Shown: one piece after another, positions 20,442-32,877 of the stretch
Position numbering within the stretch: the stretch's first letter is position 1
Layout of the letters: the number at the start of each line of letters is the position of its first letter
Assembly: GCA_011800805.1 (NCBI GenBank)
Contig: MPNW01000232.1
Location: 110,571 to 174,570, forward strand
Length of the DNA: 64,000 nucleotides
Reading direction: 5' to 3'
Source of the DNA: Hirudo medicinalis
Lineage: Eukaryota > Annelida > Clitellata > Hirudinida > Hirudinidae
Made by a program: the position numbers and the translations under genes
Notes under the pieces: model-generated
Told to the model about the DNA's origin: nothing
What the model saw: the letters and a program-made list of their open reading frames with translations, nothing else
Database searches by the model: none

Positions 20442-23400
20442 CTAACAATTTGACACTATGGAATTGGTCATCTCGTCTATGCTGGCCATGTCCGATTCTA
20501 TGTAGGAGGCTCTCTGACTGTCATTGGAAAATGTCATCGGGGTGGCAAAAGAAGAAGGGGGCCTTTCGACGATGTAGGGAAAGGATGACGTGAAGCACTC
20601 GGGCGGGTTGGGAAAATGGAGCTTTCTGTTCGATTCTTGGAGAACATCCGAACAACTTGATACTGGTGTCGGAGTTAACTTTTCAGACTCAGTGAGGAAG
20701 TTTGTGATGTAAAATGATGAATTTTCAACAGTTCTTTCAGTGGTACCAATATCAAAAGCTGATTCATTTTCTAGAGAGGAATTAAATTCACTGCAGGAAA
20801 AACCGGATGCCTCGCTGTCTGTGCTGCTTATTAGTTGAATCTGGCATTCTGTCTTGGAGATATTCTTTTTTAGTGAAATTATATCAAGTACAAGATGTAT
20901 TTGAGTGAAATACTCTGCAAACTGGCTGCCTCCTATAAGCTCCAGGGGACTAATCCACCTCAAGTAACAATGGTCCCATAACTTCATGTGTGACATACCA
21001 ATTTCTGGACTTAAGCATGAATGCTCAATGGCTTTTAACATGCCATTTGAAGCGATGCTTTTCATTGACATTGTTTCCATGAGCGAATGGGGCGTAGCTG
21101 CCGGAGTGAGAGAGTGGCAGCCGTCGTCTTCGATGGAATTAGCATCCTGATAAATTGAGCTCTTGTAGAAGATACTGTGAGTTTCAGCAGGAAATGTTGT
21201 TCTGGATGTGCTGCAGCTTTTAAACATGTGTGAGATGCCCTTTTTGGTGGAGTTTTTAGATGGAAAGTTTGAGTTTCTAATACCTGTCTGGTTGTCAGAC
21301 ATCAACATATCTTTGCCAGTTTCAGAGAGCTCTTCTGGGGAAGATTTGCCGACCGAAAGGGCAGCGAACGAGAAAACGTAAAACATCGGATTCTTGAACC
21401 AGTTGACGTCCGAAGAGCTGTACTGCAGCTCCCAGTCCCAGACGTTCATGAAGTGTCTTGCTTTTGAGGACATCGAGGGGGGTGAAGGTGGGGAGAGTTT
21501 GATGACATCCATAGGGAATTGAAGAGCAGGAGAAGATTTGTTGAGTCGACCACCTTTTGCCAGGAGATTGGGCCTTTCACCCTACAAATTAAATGTGGAT
21601 CTCGTAACACTTAGAATTCAAAGTTGGCCCTAGCTACTGAATATGCAAGCTTTCCAAAAGGTAATATCTCACTTTATGAAAGTGGAACATCCTATGCTTT
21701 GGGGTATTAAATATGAAGGAGTCAAAGAGGCCAACAAAGGTGGAGTCATGGAGGGCCGTGAGGTACACGGTAGTGAATTCAAACTCGTGGGGAAACTGCT
21801 GGATGAGCTGCCAAACACAGTCCAAAAATGCATGGAACACAGGGGCCTGTACAAGTACATTAGAAATTAAGAATTTATATTATGACAAAAATGTTTGTCA
21901 AAGTTTCTAAGATTTTACAAAACCAATTTCTTACTTTTTGTTTGCTGGATATGAGACCCAGCCTTTCACAGAATCTATGTCCCAATGCAACCCATTCCTT
22001 GTCAATCAATCTTTGAAAGCCCTCTATTGTTCTGTACTTTGGCTGCATCATCAGTTGAGACAGGCATGAGATGATTGGGGTAAAGTCATTGCCTCCAGGC
22101 TCTGTTAACAATTCAAAGATGTAATTTCGAAGCAGAAACATTAACATCACACTAAAGAATTTACTTATTTTTTGTAAGTTTTAATGCAGTTTCACAAAAA
22201 TAGTGATACATAAAGTTATAGCTTAAAAATACTTTAGTGCACACACAATTTACAAAATAAAAGCTACCATTAATCTGGACTACTGAAAAACAACGATGAA
22301 ATGTGACTTAAAAATTTAAAGCCAATTTGTTCATAAAATGCATGATGAAGAATAAAATGAGCAACAAAATGTGAATAATCTCAAATGACCTGATTTAATG
22401 AGTCTTCATGTCACTAAAACTTCCACATCAACAAAATCACTTAAATTCCACAGTGAATTACAAAACTTTGTCAAACCTTTGAGGATCACAGCTGTCTTTG
22501 AATCAGTAATATACTGGACAACCTTCTTTGCGATGGACAATAACTTTGAGATGTGGAGCAACCACCTTGTGGATTCCAGAGTAGAAAGCCATGCCATATC
22601 ACCACTCCATACATCCTTGTTAGATGCTGATCAAGGAAAAAATCCATTAACTGAGTCAAGACAAATGAGAGACTCAAGAGATATTTGCACAGCTTAAAGG
22701 TGCCTCATTCATGTCATAATAAGCTGATGAAAAATTAGAACATCTTAATTAACTTCCTTGATGCTGCTGATTTTCAGTGCAACTCATAAAATTAAGTGCA
22801 ACAGTGGAATCATAATAAATAAAATGACAACATCACTGTAATACCAATAGAAATATCTTACAAGGCATGCATAGTTGCCTCAATAAGACGTAACTCTCTT
22901 GCAAATCTTGTATGCTCGGAAATGCATCCATATTTGGAGTCAGGTCGATCACCACTACTCCCTTCGCCTTTGGCACGGCCGTCTTCCGAACGTGGTCGAC
23001 ACATCTGAAAACAACGGACCTCTAATTGTACTGCGTTACTCAAAATTATGCTCAAAAGTATTTGCGTTTACTTTTATACTTGACCAAAAACATTCTAAGT
23101 AATTTCTATGCTCTTTTCATCAGTCAAAAAAAGTAATCGCTTAATAACTTAATTCGTTTTATCATGTAAGTGCATGATCATGCATAAGCTCCAAGTGGGA
23201 TGCGAAGAGTTAATTATAAAAAGATCTCAAAAGAAAGCTTGTTTGGGTTCTAAATAACACCTCTTTCATTTAATAAATTAGCAACATTAGTCCTGACCTA
23301 AAAACAACAAAAATTAAGAGATAATAAATCTGTATGGCTTAGATTCATCATTAGTGGCACCAATATCAGCAATTATTAGCAATAACAGAGAAGGTACGAT

Positions 23401-25351
23401 CGGGTTGATTCAGTAAAATACTCTAAAAAACTGACAATTTTTCCGTGCCGCCCACGTTTTCCGAAGCCATCCTGAGCAGAGATACTCCGTTATGATGAGT
23501 GTAGGACCAGATCTGCAGTCATAATTGAATCATGACTCATGAGTTTTAAGTATTCCAAGAATCATCAGAATAAACTTTTAAACTTAAGAAATTATTAAAA
23601 ATTCAAAGCAATGAGTCACCACTTTTAAAAATAATCTTAATATTGACAAAAGACTTAATGTCAGGGCAGTTTGCATAAAATTAAAACCAAAATTACAAGT
23701 TCCAAAGTGACACCAAAAGTTGTTACGTTCTTACTGGAAAGGCTTTGTTGCTTTCTGAGAGTTTGAATCTTGAAATCAAATCATCTGTCAGGCTCTCTGG
23801 CACTACAAAACATGGTGGCAAGCTGGGAATGGTTTAAAATTAATTGGGAATAAAAATTAGATTTTCATGGTAACAATGCAATCACGAAGTTCCAGAAGCC
23901 ACCTTTCTGTAAGTGCAAAGCCGGCATTGCAGCCCGTAACTCTGAAACCGGTCGCGTTGAACTCGTTCAGTTCCGTGACCCAGTCGTAGCGGTCGTGAAA
24001 GGAGAGAGCTGGAGACTGAAATCCTTGAATCAATTCATTAATTTGAAATATCTACAGCATGGCTGTCTTGACAAATTACATTCATGTTATGAATGGTTAA
24101 TTGAAAAAATAAATGCAATCTAATTAAAACATTTTCATGGAAACCTCGAGAAACGAAAGGACCTCTGTAAGAATTGGCAAAAAGCAAATCGTGACGACTT
24201 GGGAAAACAAACTGAATTATTTGTGTCACCAGCTGTAAGCAAATAATGTTTTGTAAGGTTATTTTAAGTATTAATTCGCCAAGGATATGCGTTAAATAAT
24301 CGAAGCAGAAATACCTTTTTCATAAGTTGCCCCTCCCTACTCAAGAGAGAGAAGCTGTGAATGCTCATATCCTAACAAAAATGAATGTGTTTACATTCAA
24401 ATTAAAATTGATTTGCATTCACAATGATAAAGTGCCAAAAATTAATGAATGCAACTTTTTGAAGTTCGTGCTTCCTCTTTCAAAAATTTATTTCAGTGTA
24501 ATAATTTATCATCAAGGTCTTTTTATCAGTCTAAAACTTCTAAGAATACAAAAACATTGTTTTTTTTTTAAATACCTTGCAGAATATTTCAAGTTTGTTC
24601 ATGCTTTCCGACACATTTATTCCCTTTTCAAGTTTTTTCCGTTTATTTTTTCCAACTGAAAACAAATAAATTTAGCCAGTTAATTAATGATTAAATTCAT
24701 TAATTAAAAGTGCCTGCCTTGATATATTTCACTAATATTTGTCAGCAAAATGTCATCCCTTCTGATGAACTTATGATTCCAAAATTGGTTCTGCATGAAA
24801 AAAATAATTTGAATTAATGTTCATGGAGACTTTTTAAATGATCAAAACCCTAAGACCTTGTAAGATGCATCATCAGAAGTGTCATCTCCACTCAATGAAA
24901 TGAAAGCCACCCTGAAGTTTGTCACAACTATGCTGCCAAAGACTGCACTTCCTCCATCACTGAAAGGAAGGAACCTTGAAACTTGAGGGACTTTTGACAC
25001 AAGTATTTCACCTGAGGCAACATTTTATTTTGGCTTCAGGTTGTTGAAATCAATTTAAATCCAATGAAAATGTTAACAGATTAAAATAAAAGACCTGCCA
25101 AGAGTTTTAGTTCAAAAGCATCATCGTTCTGGTTGGCATTAACAGGTGAGGAGAATGATGTTGTATCTGACTGAATTTGTATTGAAACAAAATTTTAAAT
25201 TAAATTAAGATAGTTTTTACAGCTGTTATACAATGTCGGTCACCTGATCTGAAGTATCAGGTAAAGAGGGAGAACTAGATACATCCTCCCCTACGGTGTT
25301 CTCGACGAAGGACACGAAAGTCGGTCTGGCAGGATGTTTCTTTTTAAACAT
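20442..25351 (-). CDS. Myotubularin-related pseudophosphatase, MTMR10/MTMR12 type
   Basis: Catalytically dead myotubularin relative, expected to act as an adaptor for active 3-phosphatases on endosomal phosphoinositides. Exons: 25244-25351, 25095-25170, 24857-25011, 24718-24790, 24576-24655, 24315-24371, 24163-24232, 23903-24008, 23735-23822, 23436-23512, 22862-23004, 22477-22626, 21935-22101, 21673-21846, 20442-21581, giving 887 aa. PH-GRAM domain (about 45-200) contains GEILVSKV and TNFRVAFISL. The pseudophosphatase domain contains HDRYDWVTEL, IWSYTHHNGVSLLRMAS, STLESTRWLLHISKLL, YRTIEGFQRLIDKEWVALG and FLDCVWQLIQQFP. The Cys-x5-Arg loop is absent between AVILK and CLSQL. The last exon is a long Ser-rich tail with KLWDHCYLRW as in MTMR10. 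Intron 4 (donor after 24718) appears to be GC-AG. An upstream in-frame start at 25432 is possible. Confidence 0.92.
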
Positions 25352-26455
25352 TTTATGAATTTTACATAAGGGTCTCCAAAACTTTGTTGGAGCGAAGTCG
25401 AAAGCAAACTCTTTCAGACCGAAGCAATTCAATCACAGGAAAACTGAGAGCCTTTTACTGAGCCGATCCCTATTCATTTACTGAAACCGTATTCCAAGTT
25501 GTCAAAATTTGTTAAAAAATTTGCGTGTTTCTTTAAGGACCTCAAACTGGCTCATCGTGTCATCGTGCTTACATTAATCCGCCTAAAAACAAACAAAAAC
25601 ACTCCAAAATTTATTATTTAATTAATCATCACTTTAAGTAAAATATGTACAAATGTTTTAATAAAATTGTTTAATATAATAATTGTATGAGTCTACTTTT
25701 TCAGAATAATATAAATAGAATGCATTTGTGAATCATATATAACAGTGCCTAAGCTCGGCATGTACCACTTACGTATGAGCATCAGTTATGGGATCACCGA
25801 ATGATATTCGTCAAGTGAAAACATGCCGTACTTTGCTTATACATTGATAATCTAACTGGTGCTGAGGTACTTCTCATCCGTACGAGTTAACTCAGAGGGC
25901 TGCGTTCCCGCGGTGATGGCATCAGCCATAATGTGTCGTGTTCCACTGCCGCAATCGCCCTTGGGAAGTAATACTACACATTATGGCTGATGCCATAATA
26001 TAGCAATACACATGGTTGACGATACTAGGCGCATAAGCGCCACACAAACGAGGTACAAATCCCGTTGGCAAAGCAGATGGCTACACGACTCAAGACATCC
26101 CGAGATCGCAAACACAAATAACTTGTACGACTTGTTGATTTATTCAAAGTACATGAATCTCAAAACTTTAATGTGATTATAAAAAGCCAACTCATCTGCA
26201 ACAAAATCAAAATCAATGAAGCAACCCAAGGAAGCCTTATCACAGGCCTTCTTTACTTTGATCGATAAAAATATTAAATGTTTCTAACATAAGGTGCACC
26301 CAGAAAAAATTAATAAATGGCCCATATACAAATAAATGTCCCATGACTTTAAAACAACTTTATTTGGCTAAAAATCTAAAACAAAATAGCTCAAACTCAA
26401 ACATTTGATAACATTAAACAAATTGAACAATAATGTTTTCATTTAACTTTTTCTA
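25352..26455. other. MTMR10-like upstream region and FBP 3' UTR
   Basis: Head-to-tail spacer between two minus-strand genes. The FBP 3' UTR lies at the right end, with an AATAAA (TTTATT on +) at 26359-26364. The middle part (about 25.74-26.12 kb) is distinctly GC-richer than its surroundings and holds a perfect inverted repeat. No ORF or known RNA is recognised there. Confidence 0.5.
25916..25996. repeat. Perfect 21-bp inverted repeat with 39-nt spacer
   Basis: Left arm 25916-25936 (begins ATGGCATCAGCC) and right arm 25976-25996 (ends GGCTGATGCCAT) are perfect reverse complements. Either strand transcribed would fold into an uninterrupted 21-bp hairpin. It could be a small fold-back element, part of a MITE, or a structured RNA/miRNA precursor. 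Confidence 0.85.
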
Positions 26456-29400
26456 TCAAGCAGGATTGTGTTTCTTGAAGTACTCCAGAAGATCTTCGAC
26501 GTCATCCTTCGAGCCGAGAAATATAGGGGATCTCTGATGAATGGCCTCAGGTTGCACATCCAGTATGGGGGTGTACCCTGTGGTGGCAAGACCTCCTGCT
26601 TGCTCGATTATGAATGCCATCGGGATGCATTCGTAGAGAAGACGTAGCTGAAGCAAAGACGATGAAGTTTGATTGATATATATATATATAAATATTATAA
26701 ATATAATATTTTATTATACAATATTTTATACAACACAGAACAAGGAAATCAAAGCAGCCGGTATTAGGATTAACAATACAACATATTTATGCTTTGAAGC
26801 AAAAACAAAATGCATCAATTGAAAATAAAATGAGACGAAAGAACTTTTTGAACACCTTTCCTTTGGGAGACTCAGATGTGGCAGGGTAGGCAAATATCCC
26901 ACCGTATTTGAGGGTCCTGTGAACGTCAGCGACCATAGACCCGATGTAACGAGCTCCGTAGGGCTGCTTCCCACTCTATAAAGTTATCGAGGGGAACAAA
27001 AATAACTAAAAATGGATTTTTATCAATTATAACAAAACAGCTGATAAACAATTTTAAAGATTTACAACCACTAGGAATACCTTTGGATTTTTTAGGCTGC
27101 CAACGTACTCCTTGACGGGTTCGGGCCAATGGATGGAGTAACCTTCATTAATAGAGTAAATCTTTCCGCGCGGTTTGATTTTCATGTTCGGATCGGTCAG
27201 CAAGAACTCTCCAATGGCCTGCACATCAAAGCAATGGATAAGATGCAACAATCTTTTATGAAAGCCTTTTCAACATCTTAAACAAATAATAAATTTTAAT
27301 CAGCAAATAAATTTCCACCAAGGGCATCATCTTTTGAGAACATGAATTTTTTTATGTCTTTTCAGATTTTCAACATAAATGAGCAGCACTCAACTGGCTC
27401 CGGTCCTATCTCAATGGACGAGAATGCCAGATTAAGATTGGTGACGCAACTTCATCGAGGGTTTTGTCAATCTGCGGTGTTCCTCGGGGATCGGTTCTCG
27501 GTCCAACCCTCTTCTCAATATATACTGTGGACCTGTCAAGAATCATCGCCAGCCATGGGCTGCGATCACACTTTTATGCCGACGACATGCAGGTTTATGG
27601 TCACTGTGATGTCAACAACGTTGCAGAGCTTTCCACGCTGGTCTCGGCGTGCGTTGACGACGTCTACCAATGGATGAAATCGAGTCGCCTACAACTCAAT
27701 TCAAACAAATCGGAAGTCATTTGGTTTACAACCAGCCGTCATAGTCACCAGTGCCCATCTGCACCTGTATGACTGGGAAATGATTGGATTTCGCCAAATT
27801 CCTCAGTTAGAGACCTTGGCGTCTTCCTGGACTCCGACTTGACCATGCACGCTCGTGTTGGCCATGTAACACTCGTGTGCTTCGTGATGCTGCGACAGAT
27901 CCGAGCTGTTGCAGCATACCTTCCGTCATTCGCGACTAAAACACTTGTCACCTCTTTAGTCCTTTCCAAGCTCGACCACTGTAACTCAGTTATGGTCGGG
28001 CTACCCAAAACTCTAACTCGTCGCCTGCAATCCGTCGTCAATGCAGCTGCCAGGCTTGTGATGAGAAAGCACAAATATGACCACATCACCCCCATCCTCA
28101 GAGAACTACATTGGTTGGGGATCGAACGCATGATTGAATTCAAAGTGGCACTTCTAGTTTTCAAGTGCCTCAAAGAGATGGCTCCCCCGCATCTTGCATC
28201 AAAAGTGACTTGCCTCCGTGACCTGCCTAGTCGAAAACGACTTAGATCATCTTCTTCGTCGCTCCTCTTCGTTCCGGTCGGGCGACTCAAATGTGCTGGG
28301 GACAGGTCATTTACGGTTGCTGGCCCAAGGATCTGGAACCAACTTCCACCTCAGGTCACATCCACAGCAACCATTGAAAGCTTTAGAAAGTCTCTCAAGA
28401 TGCATTTACATGGTGGGCTTGAGGTCCTGTGATTCAGACTTACGCCACCACAAAGATTGTCTTATTTGAATGAGGCAAAATACTCTCCTTACACTGGGGA
28501 TGTTCTTTACTCGACAAAAGCAAACGACCTACCGGATCCAGAAGAAAGCCGTTGACCCCCGTTCCGACGGACAGCACGAGCATCGTGGCACTTCCGTACA
28601 GAGCATATCCTGCTGCTACCGCCTTTCTGCCCGGAATCAAAACATCCTCACTGTTCACGGAACCGTCGTTGGGCTGTAAAATGAGACATTCAAATTCTTA
28701 CAAAAACCGGCTAATACCTAATTCTTGGATGTTTTAGCTTAAATGCAGTCGAGAAACTATGCAATATTTCCACCAAGACTTAACAATTATTCAGTGTTAC
28801 AATACAGATAGATATAATAATAATAATTTTCGGATTGAAAACCTTTTAGATATAATATTTATAAACACAAATTTTAACAAGCATCAGTGATCAGGTTTTG
28901 AACTTTAAACAACCAACCCTGCGATATATGGCAAATATTGTACCAACTGAACCCAAGCAATCAATGTTGGATGATCCATCCAAAGGATCAAATGTCACCA
29001 TGTATTTCCCCTGGAACATTAATTGTAATTAGCCAATGTAACTACAAGCTATTGTAAAAATAGAAGTGTTAAGCAATAAAATTACAAAGTCCTCATAATT
29101 AACATAAACTACACAATTATGTAAATAACGTGCCAACAATTTCCTTTTGCACAAGAATAATGTTAGCATTTAAGCTCATGTTAATTAGGGATTATAAAGT
29201 TTCAAAGTTGCAAAGTTACAAAGTCATAAACTCACCTGCTTTTCAAGCTCAACTTCAATGGCTTTCTCATTTTCCTCTGACACCATCAGACATGTTGTGA
29301 ACGATGACTTCAACATGTTTATAAACAACTCATTTGACAGGACATCTAATTTTTTCACCTCTTCACCTTGGACATTTGATTTTCCAGTTATGCCATATCT

Positions 29401-29922
29401 GAAAAAAATTTGGTTAAACTACTTTTGATTATTGATCTCTTTTATACATCTACACACCTTAAAGCCTAGCCAAGAATTTAATGATGACAAACAAGATATA
29501 AATACAAACAGCATTTACAATGCTTTCAATCTAATGGCTCCCCTGATATTTAAGCAAACCCTAACGTGCGATTTAACAATTTCCATTCAAGGTAAGGCTT
29601 AAAGAAATACATTTCTTGTGAATATTTTGTCTGTGAACACTGCCTCTTCAATAACTTAAAATAACTAAATATCGAAAGATATTGGAATAATAAGATAAAG
29701 GAATGAGTAGATAATTCCACAAATAAGTTATGAATGCATGACATACAACTGTGCTATTCCTGCCTTTCGAACAGCACTGGAAATTGCTTTAACGGCCGTA
29801 GTAATAGCATTGACGAGTTGAGTTAAGTCACCAGTAGCTGAGGGATGTTTGCGTTGTTCGGCAAGCAGAAACCTCGTCAAAGTCATGCAGTCCGTATCAA
29901 TCCCTTCATTGGCCGAAGACAT
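26456..29922 (-). CDS. FBP1: Fructose-1,6-bisphosphatase
   Basis: Gluconeogenic enzyme hydrolysing fructose-1,6-bisphosphate to fructose-6-phosphate in the cytosol. Exons 29747-29922, 29236-29398, 28918-29010, 28533-28673, 27081-27218, 26856-26975, 26456-26647 give 340 aa (human FBP1 is 338). The AMP-site region [25 protein letters not shown] is present. Metal/active-site motifs are [60 protein letters not shown] and [10 protein letters not shown]. It is apparently full length and active. Intron 4 (27219-28532) contains an antisense LINE fragment. The vertebrate FBP1/FBP2 duplication does not let me assign a paralogue; the symbol is for the family. Confidence 0.97.
27366..28440 (+). mobile_element. 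5'-truncated non-LTR retrotransposon (CR1/L2/jockey-like reverse transcriptase) in FBP1 intron 4
   Basis: On the opposite strand to FBP1. Reverse-transcriptase segments read [32 protein letters not shown] and the catalytic [10 protein letters not shown] (about 27388-27770). After a frame break near 27770 come [39 protein letters not shown] and the characteristic C-terminal [10 protein letters not shown]...FRKSLKMHL (to about 28431). The 5' half (endonuclease, ORF1) is missing, so this is a dead 5'-truncated copy. Family placement is by motif style only. Confidence 0.85.
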
Positions 29923-32877
29923 CTTTAACTCCTAACAATATCACAATAGAAAAAGACGGAAGAGACCAGGGCGAGGCTGTGACTGAGAGAGCGTCTAAAG
30001 GATAGCGCGACCTTTTGCCCACGTAATTCCAATAAGCCTTGTTATACGTGACCTTTCGACTAATTTATTTTAAAACAGTAAAAAAACTCATTTTTAACTT
30101 GGCTGATCTACAAAACAAATAAACAATTAGCAATACAACCAAAAATGACGTCAAGCCATATTAATTGTTCCTAATTATTTAGGACGCCATCACTATAAAT
30201 GTATTAATTTAGTGATTTTTGTTTGATTAAGTTAATTTTCCATTTTTTTGTCGCGTTTAATGCCTAATAAATATTCAAACCAGACGTTAGAGGGAGGGAG
30301 CGGGACGAAGCATCAGAATTACGTAGGCCGAATACCAAATTGACCTAATATAAGGGTCCGTGGCCGCTGTGCCTAGGGGCCCGAAATGTTTGTCGGCGGT
30401 TCCATCTTGAGCTTTGAAATATCTTCTAAAGTAGCTCGATGCTCATCTTTTGCTTTTTCTTTGATTTCCTTTATGCTTGTCTTCCACGTTTCGAATTAAA
30501 TCTAAAATTTTCAAATACATTATCGAGCTCTATTCTCGCACGACAACCAAATCGAATCTGAGTCTCAACTATCGCTCGTACCAAACATTCGACATAAGTC
30601 GCACATTTTCTATTCCTCTTTGCATGTCATTCCTGCTTTTAGGACCTCAAATGCAGTATTTACTACAGGTGATAATTAACGGAACGCAGTTTGATTTCTA
30701 GAATCGTATATTAGTGCAAGCAAGTATTGGCATTATTCCATAAATTGACTTATTATTCTTTAAAATGACTTAATATTCATACATTGGCTTTCTAAAGCCT
30801 TTTAAAGAAAGTTCTAGCTTTCTTGAACCTTCTGGGAACTTTCTGGAAGTTTGTAGAATGTAGTAACGTTAATAGAAATCTCAAGAGCTTTCTGGAACAA
30901 TTTTCGTTTCTGAATATTTTAGCTTCATGGGATCTCATTTCAAGAATCAGAAAATAGGAAAAGAAATATTCCACTAGAAGAATGACGAACGTAGAGAAAT
31001 TGAGTTAAAAGCATTAGATCTACCAAACGAAAAAGTGGTTGCTGTCGCCAAGAGAATAACAGTTATTCTCGGTGAATACAATTTGTGGAAGAGTATAAAG
31101 ATGACTGTCTCGATTCCAAAACTTGACCAGAGCTAAATGCTTTAATGTGAACCTGCAAGTTGCTACACAGCTTCTGGTAATCACTTGCATTGAAACCACT
31201 ACCTCGAATTCTCCGCTCAAACTTTTCTATAAAAATTTCTTGAAAATAAGGACGAAAGCAAGTTATTTTCAGGGGTTGGCCAACAAAATTCCGCCCAACC
31301 TCCCGTATCACGAGCTTTCAAATTTCTTAGTTGTCAGTCCAAAAAGTTGGGACGCTTTGCTACTGAAATATGCTAAACTCTGACTTATATTATTGGTACT
31401 CGTACTTAGACGGTACTCAAGTCAGGTCAAGTTCTCGTCTCCGTATCACAAATCGCATTCGATGTTTCATGACCTCACAACCATATTTGTTTTGAAATTA
31501 GCAGTGACAAAGCATCCAAAAGAAGGGGTTCATCAACCTGATACATTAATAATTAAGTTATTAATTACATACAGTAATTGTCACATCATTCTAATGGCAA
31601 ACCAAAACATTAAGCAAAACGGATATTTAAGTCCCAGAGTGGAAGAAAGTTCGTTTACTAATTTGTAAAAATTAATCCATTTGCTTTAGGACAGGCGAAG
31701 TCATAGAAGCATTAAACAGAACTTAATGACAATCAATTAGTTAGGAATTGGCTGAAAATAAAACCAGAATTGAAAGAATACCAAAAACTTCGTGCAAATG
31801 GCTATTGGAATATACCCATGAATACAAAAATCTATACATCCTGACATCCGGTAAACAAAATATGAACGATCAAGCGAGAAGGAAAGATGTTCACGAATCA
31901 TGCAGACGACACGAAGGGTGGAGAGTTCAATGGAAGGAGTGTGAAAATGCTCCACAAAAGAAAATTGTCGAAACCCTCGTTGCTTCCGTCGACAAACGAA
32001 CACCGAACGCCAATGGACACGAACGTGATTCAAACAGAGGAGAATTAGAGGTCAGAAATGGAGGCAGGCAGAGGCTGTGCAGAACAGAGAACAAGTGCAG
32101 GATCCATTTGGCCTCGCAGTTAAGCAAGGTTCATCCTTTGATGTTTATAAACTATTAATATCAAACATCAACTGATAAATAGATTTTACATTCAGTTTCA
32201 GACAAGATTCAAGACAACAGCTAGCTCGTAACTCATGTTATAAAAATGGAAAACATAAATCTCAAGAATGTTGTATAACAATTTTTAAAAGTTTAAAAAG
32301 TAGACACAATCAAATTTGGTCGTAGGTAACTCGATTCGACCGCTCAAAAATAGCAAGAACCGATGATTTTTCGTACGACACCGAAAATAGAACTCAGACC
32401 GCCCGTTGCTGCTTTGGCATGGAAACGTGGAAAACCGTTCGAGAATATTTACATTTTAAACTTCTAATCATAACGAACCACAACATTAGAGGGACTTAGA
32501 AAATTCGACTCAAATAAGTTAAAACAATCACGAACTCGGCAGTGCATCGGATTCGGATGGACGACTTGCAATGAATGCAATGAATTCAACCGAAACAATA
32601 AAGAACAAGAATCATGTTTGACCATCCTGTGTGACATTCGCTTGGTTTCAACATTCCTTCTAAGAGTCCATTCAGTATTACTACTTATTAATAATAAATT
32701 ACGTTTATTACATAATAATTGTCAACAACTCGCTTCGTCGCCATTTCACGACCGGCTTCAGGAATAAGACGAAAGCAACAACTGAAGTGAGCTGCAATAG
32801 ATCTACCAGCATTATAAATAAAAAATAAAAAAAAACCAAAACTCATCATCGACGACGCTCGAATCGTCGTCACTCGA
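29923..32877. other. Intergenic region between FBP1 (5') and ADAM (3')
   Basis: About 2.95 kb with no recognisable exon on either strand. It should contain the FBP1 promoter near 29.93-30.4 kb and the ADAM 3' UTR at the right end; a minus-strand AATAAA lies at 32704-32709. A cluster of heat-shock-element-like pentamers lies at 30.81-30.91 kb. ORFs of 66-136 aa in 31.0-32.2 kb overlap on both strands and show no family signature. Confidence 0.5.
30807..30905. promoter_or_regulatory. Cluster of heat-shock-element-like GAA/TTC pentamers
   Basis: The sequence contains TTCttGAAccTTC followed one base out of register by GAActTTCtgGAAgtTTgtaGAA (about 30821-30859), and a further TTCtgGAA about 30 bp downstream. 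Alternating inverted GAA pentamers are the HSF1 binding signature. The cluster lies about 0.9 kb upstream of the FBP1 start. Function is inferred. Confidence 0.45.

Noticed and set aside
21643..21910. Plus-strand ORFs opposite MTMR10-like exon 14
   Set aside because: Antisense shadows of a well-supported conserved exon.
31737..32158. 136-codon plus-strand ORF in the FBP1-ADAM gap
   Set aside because: Equally long overlapping ORFs occur on the minus strand, there are no splice signals in register and no family motif is visible.
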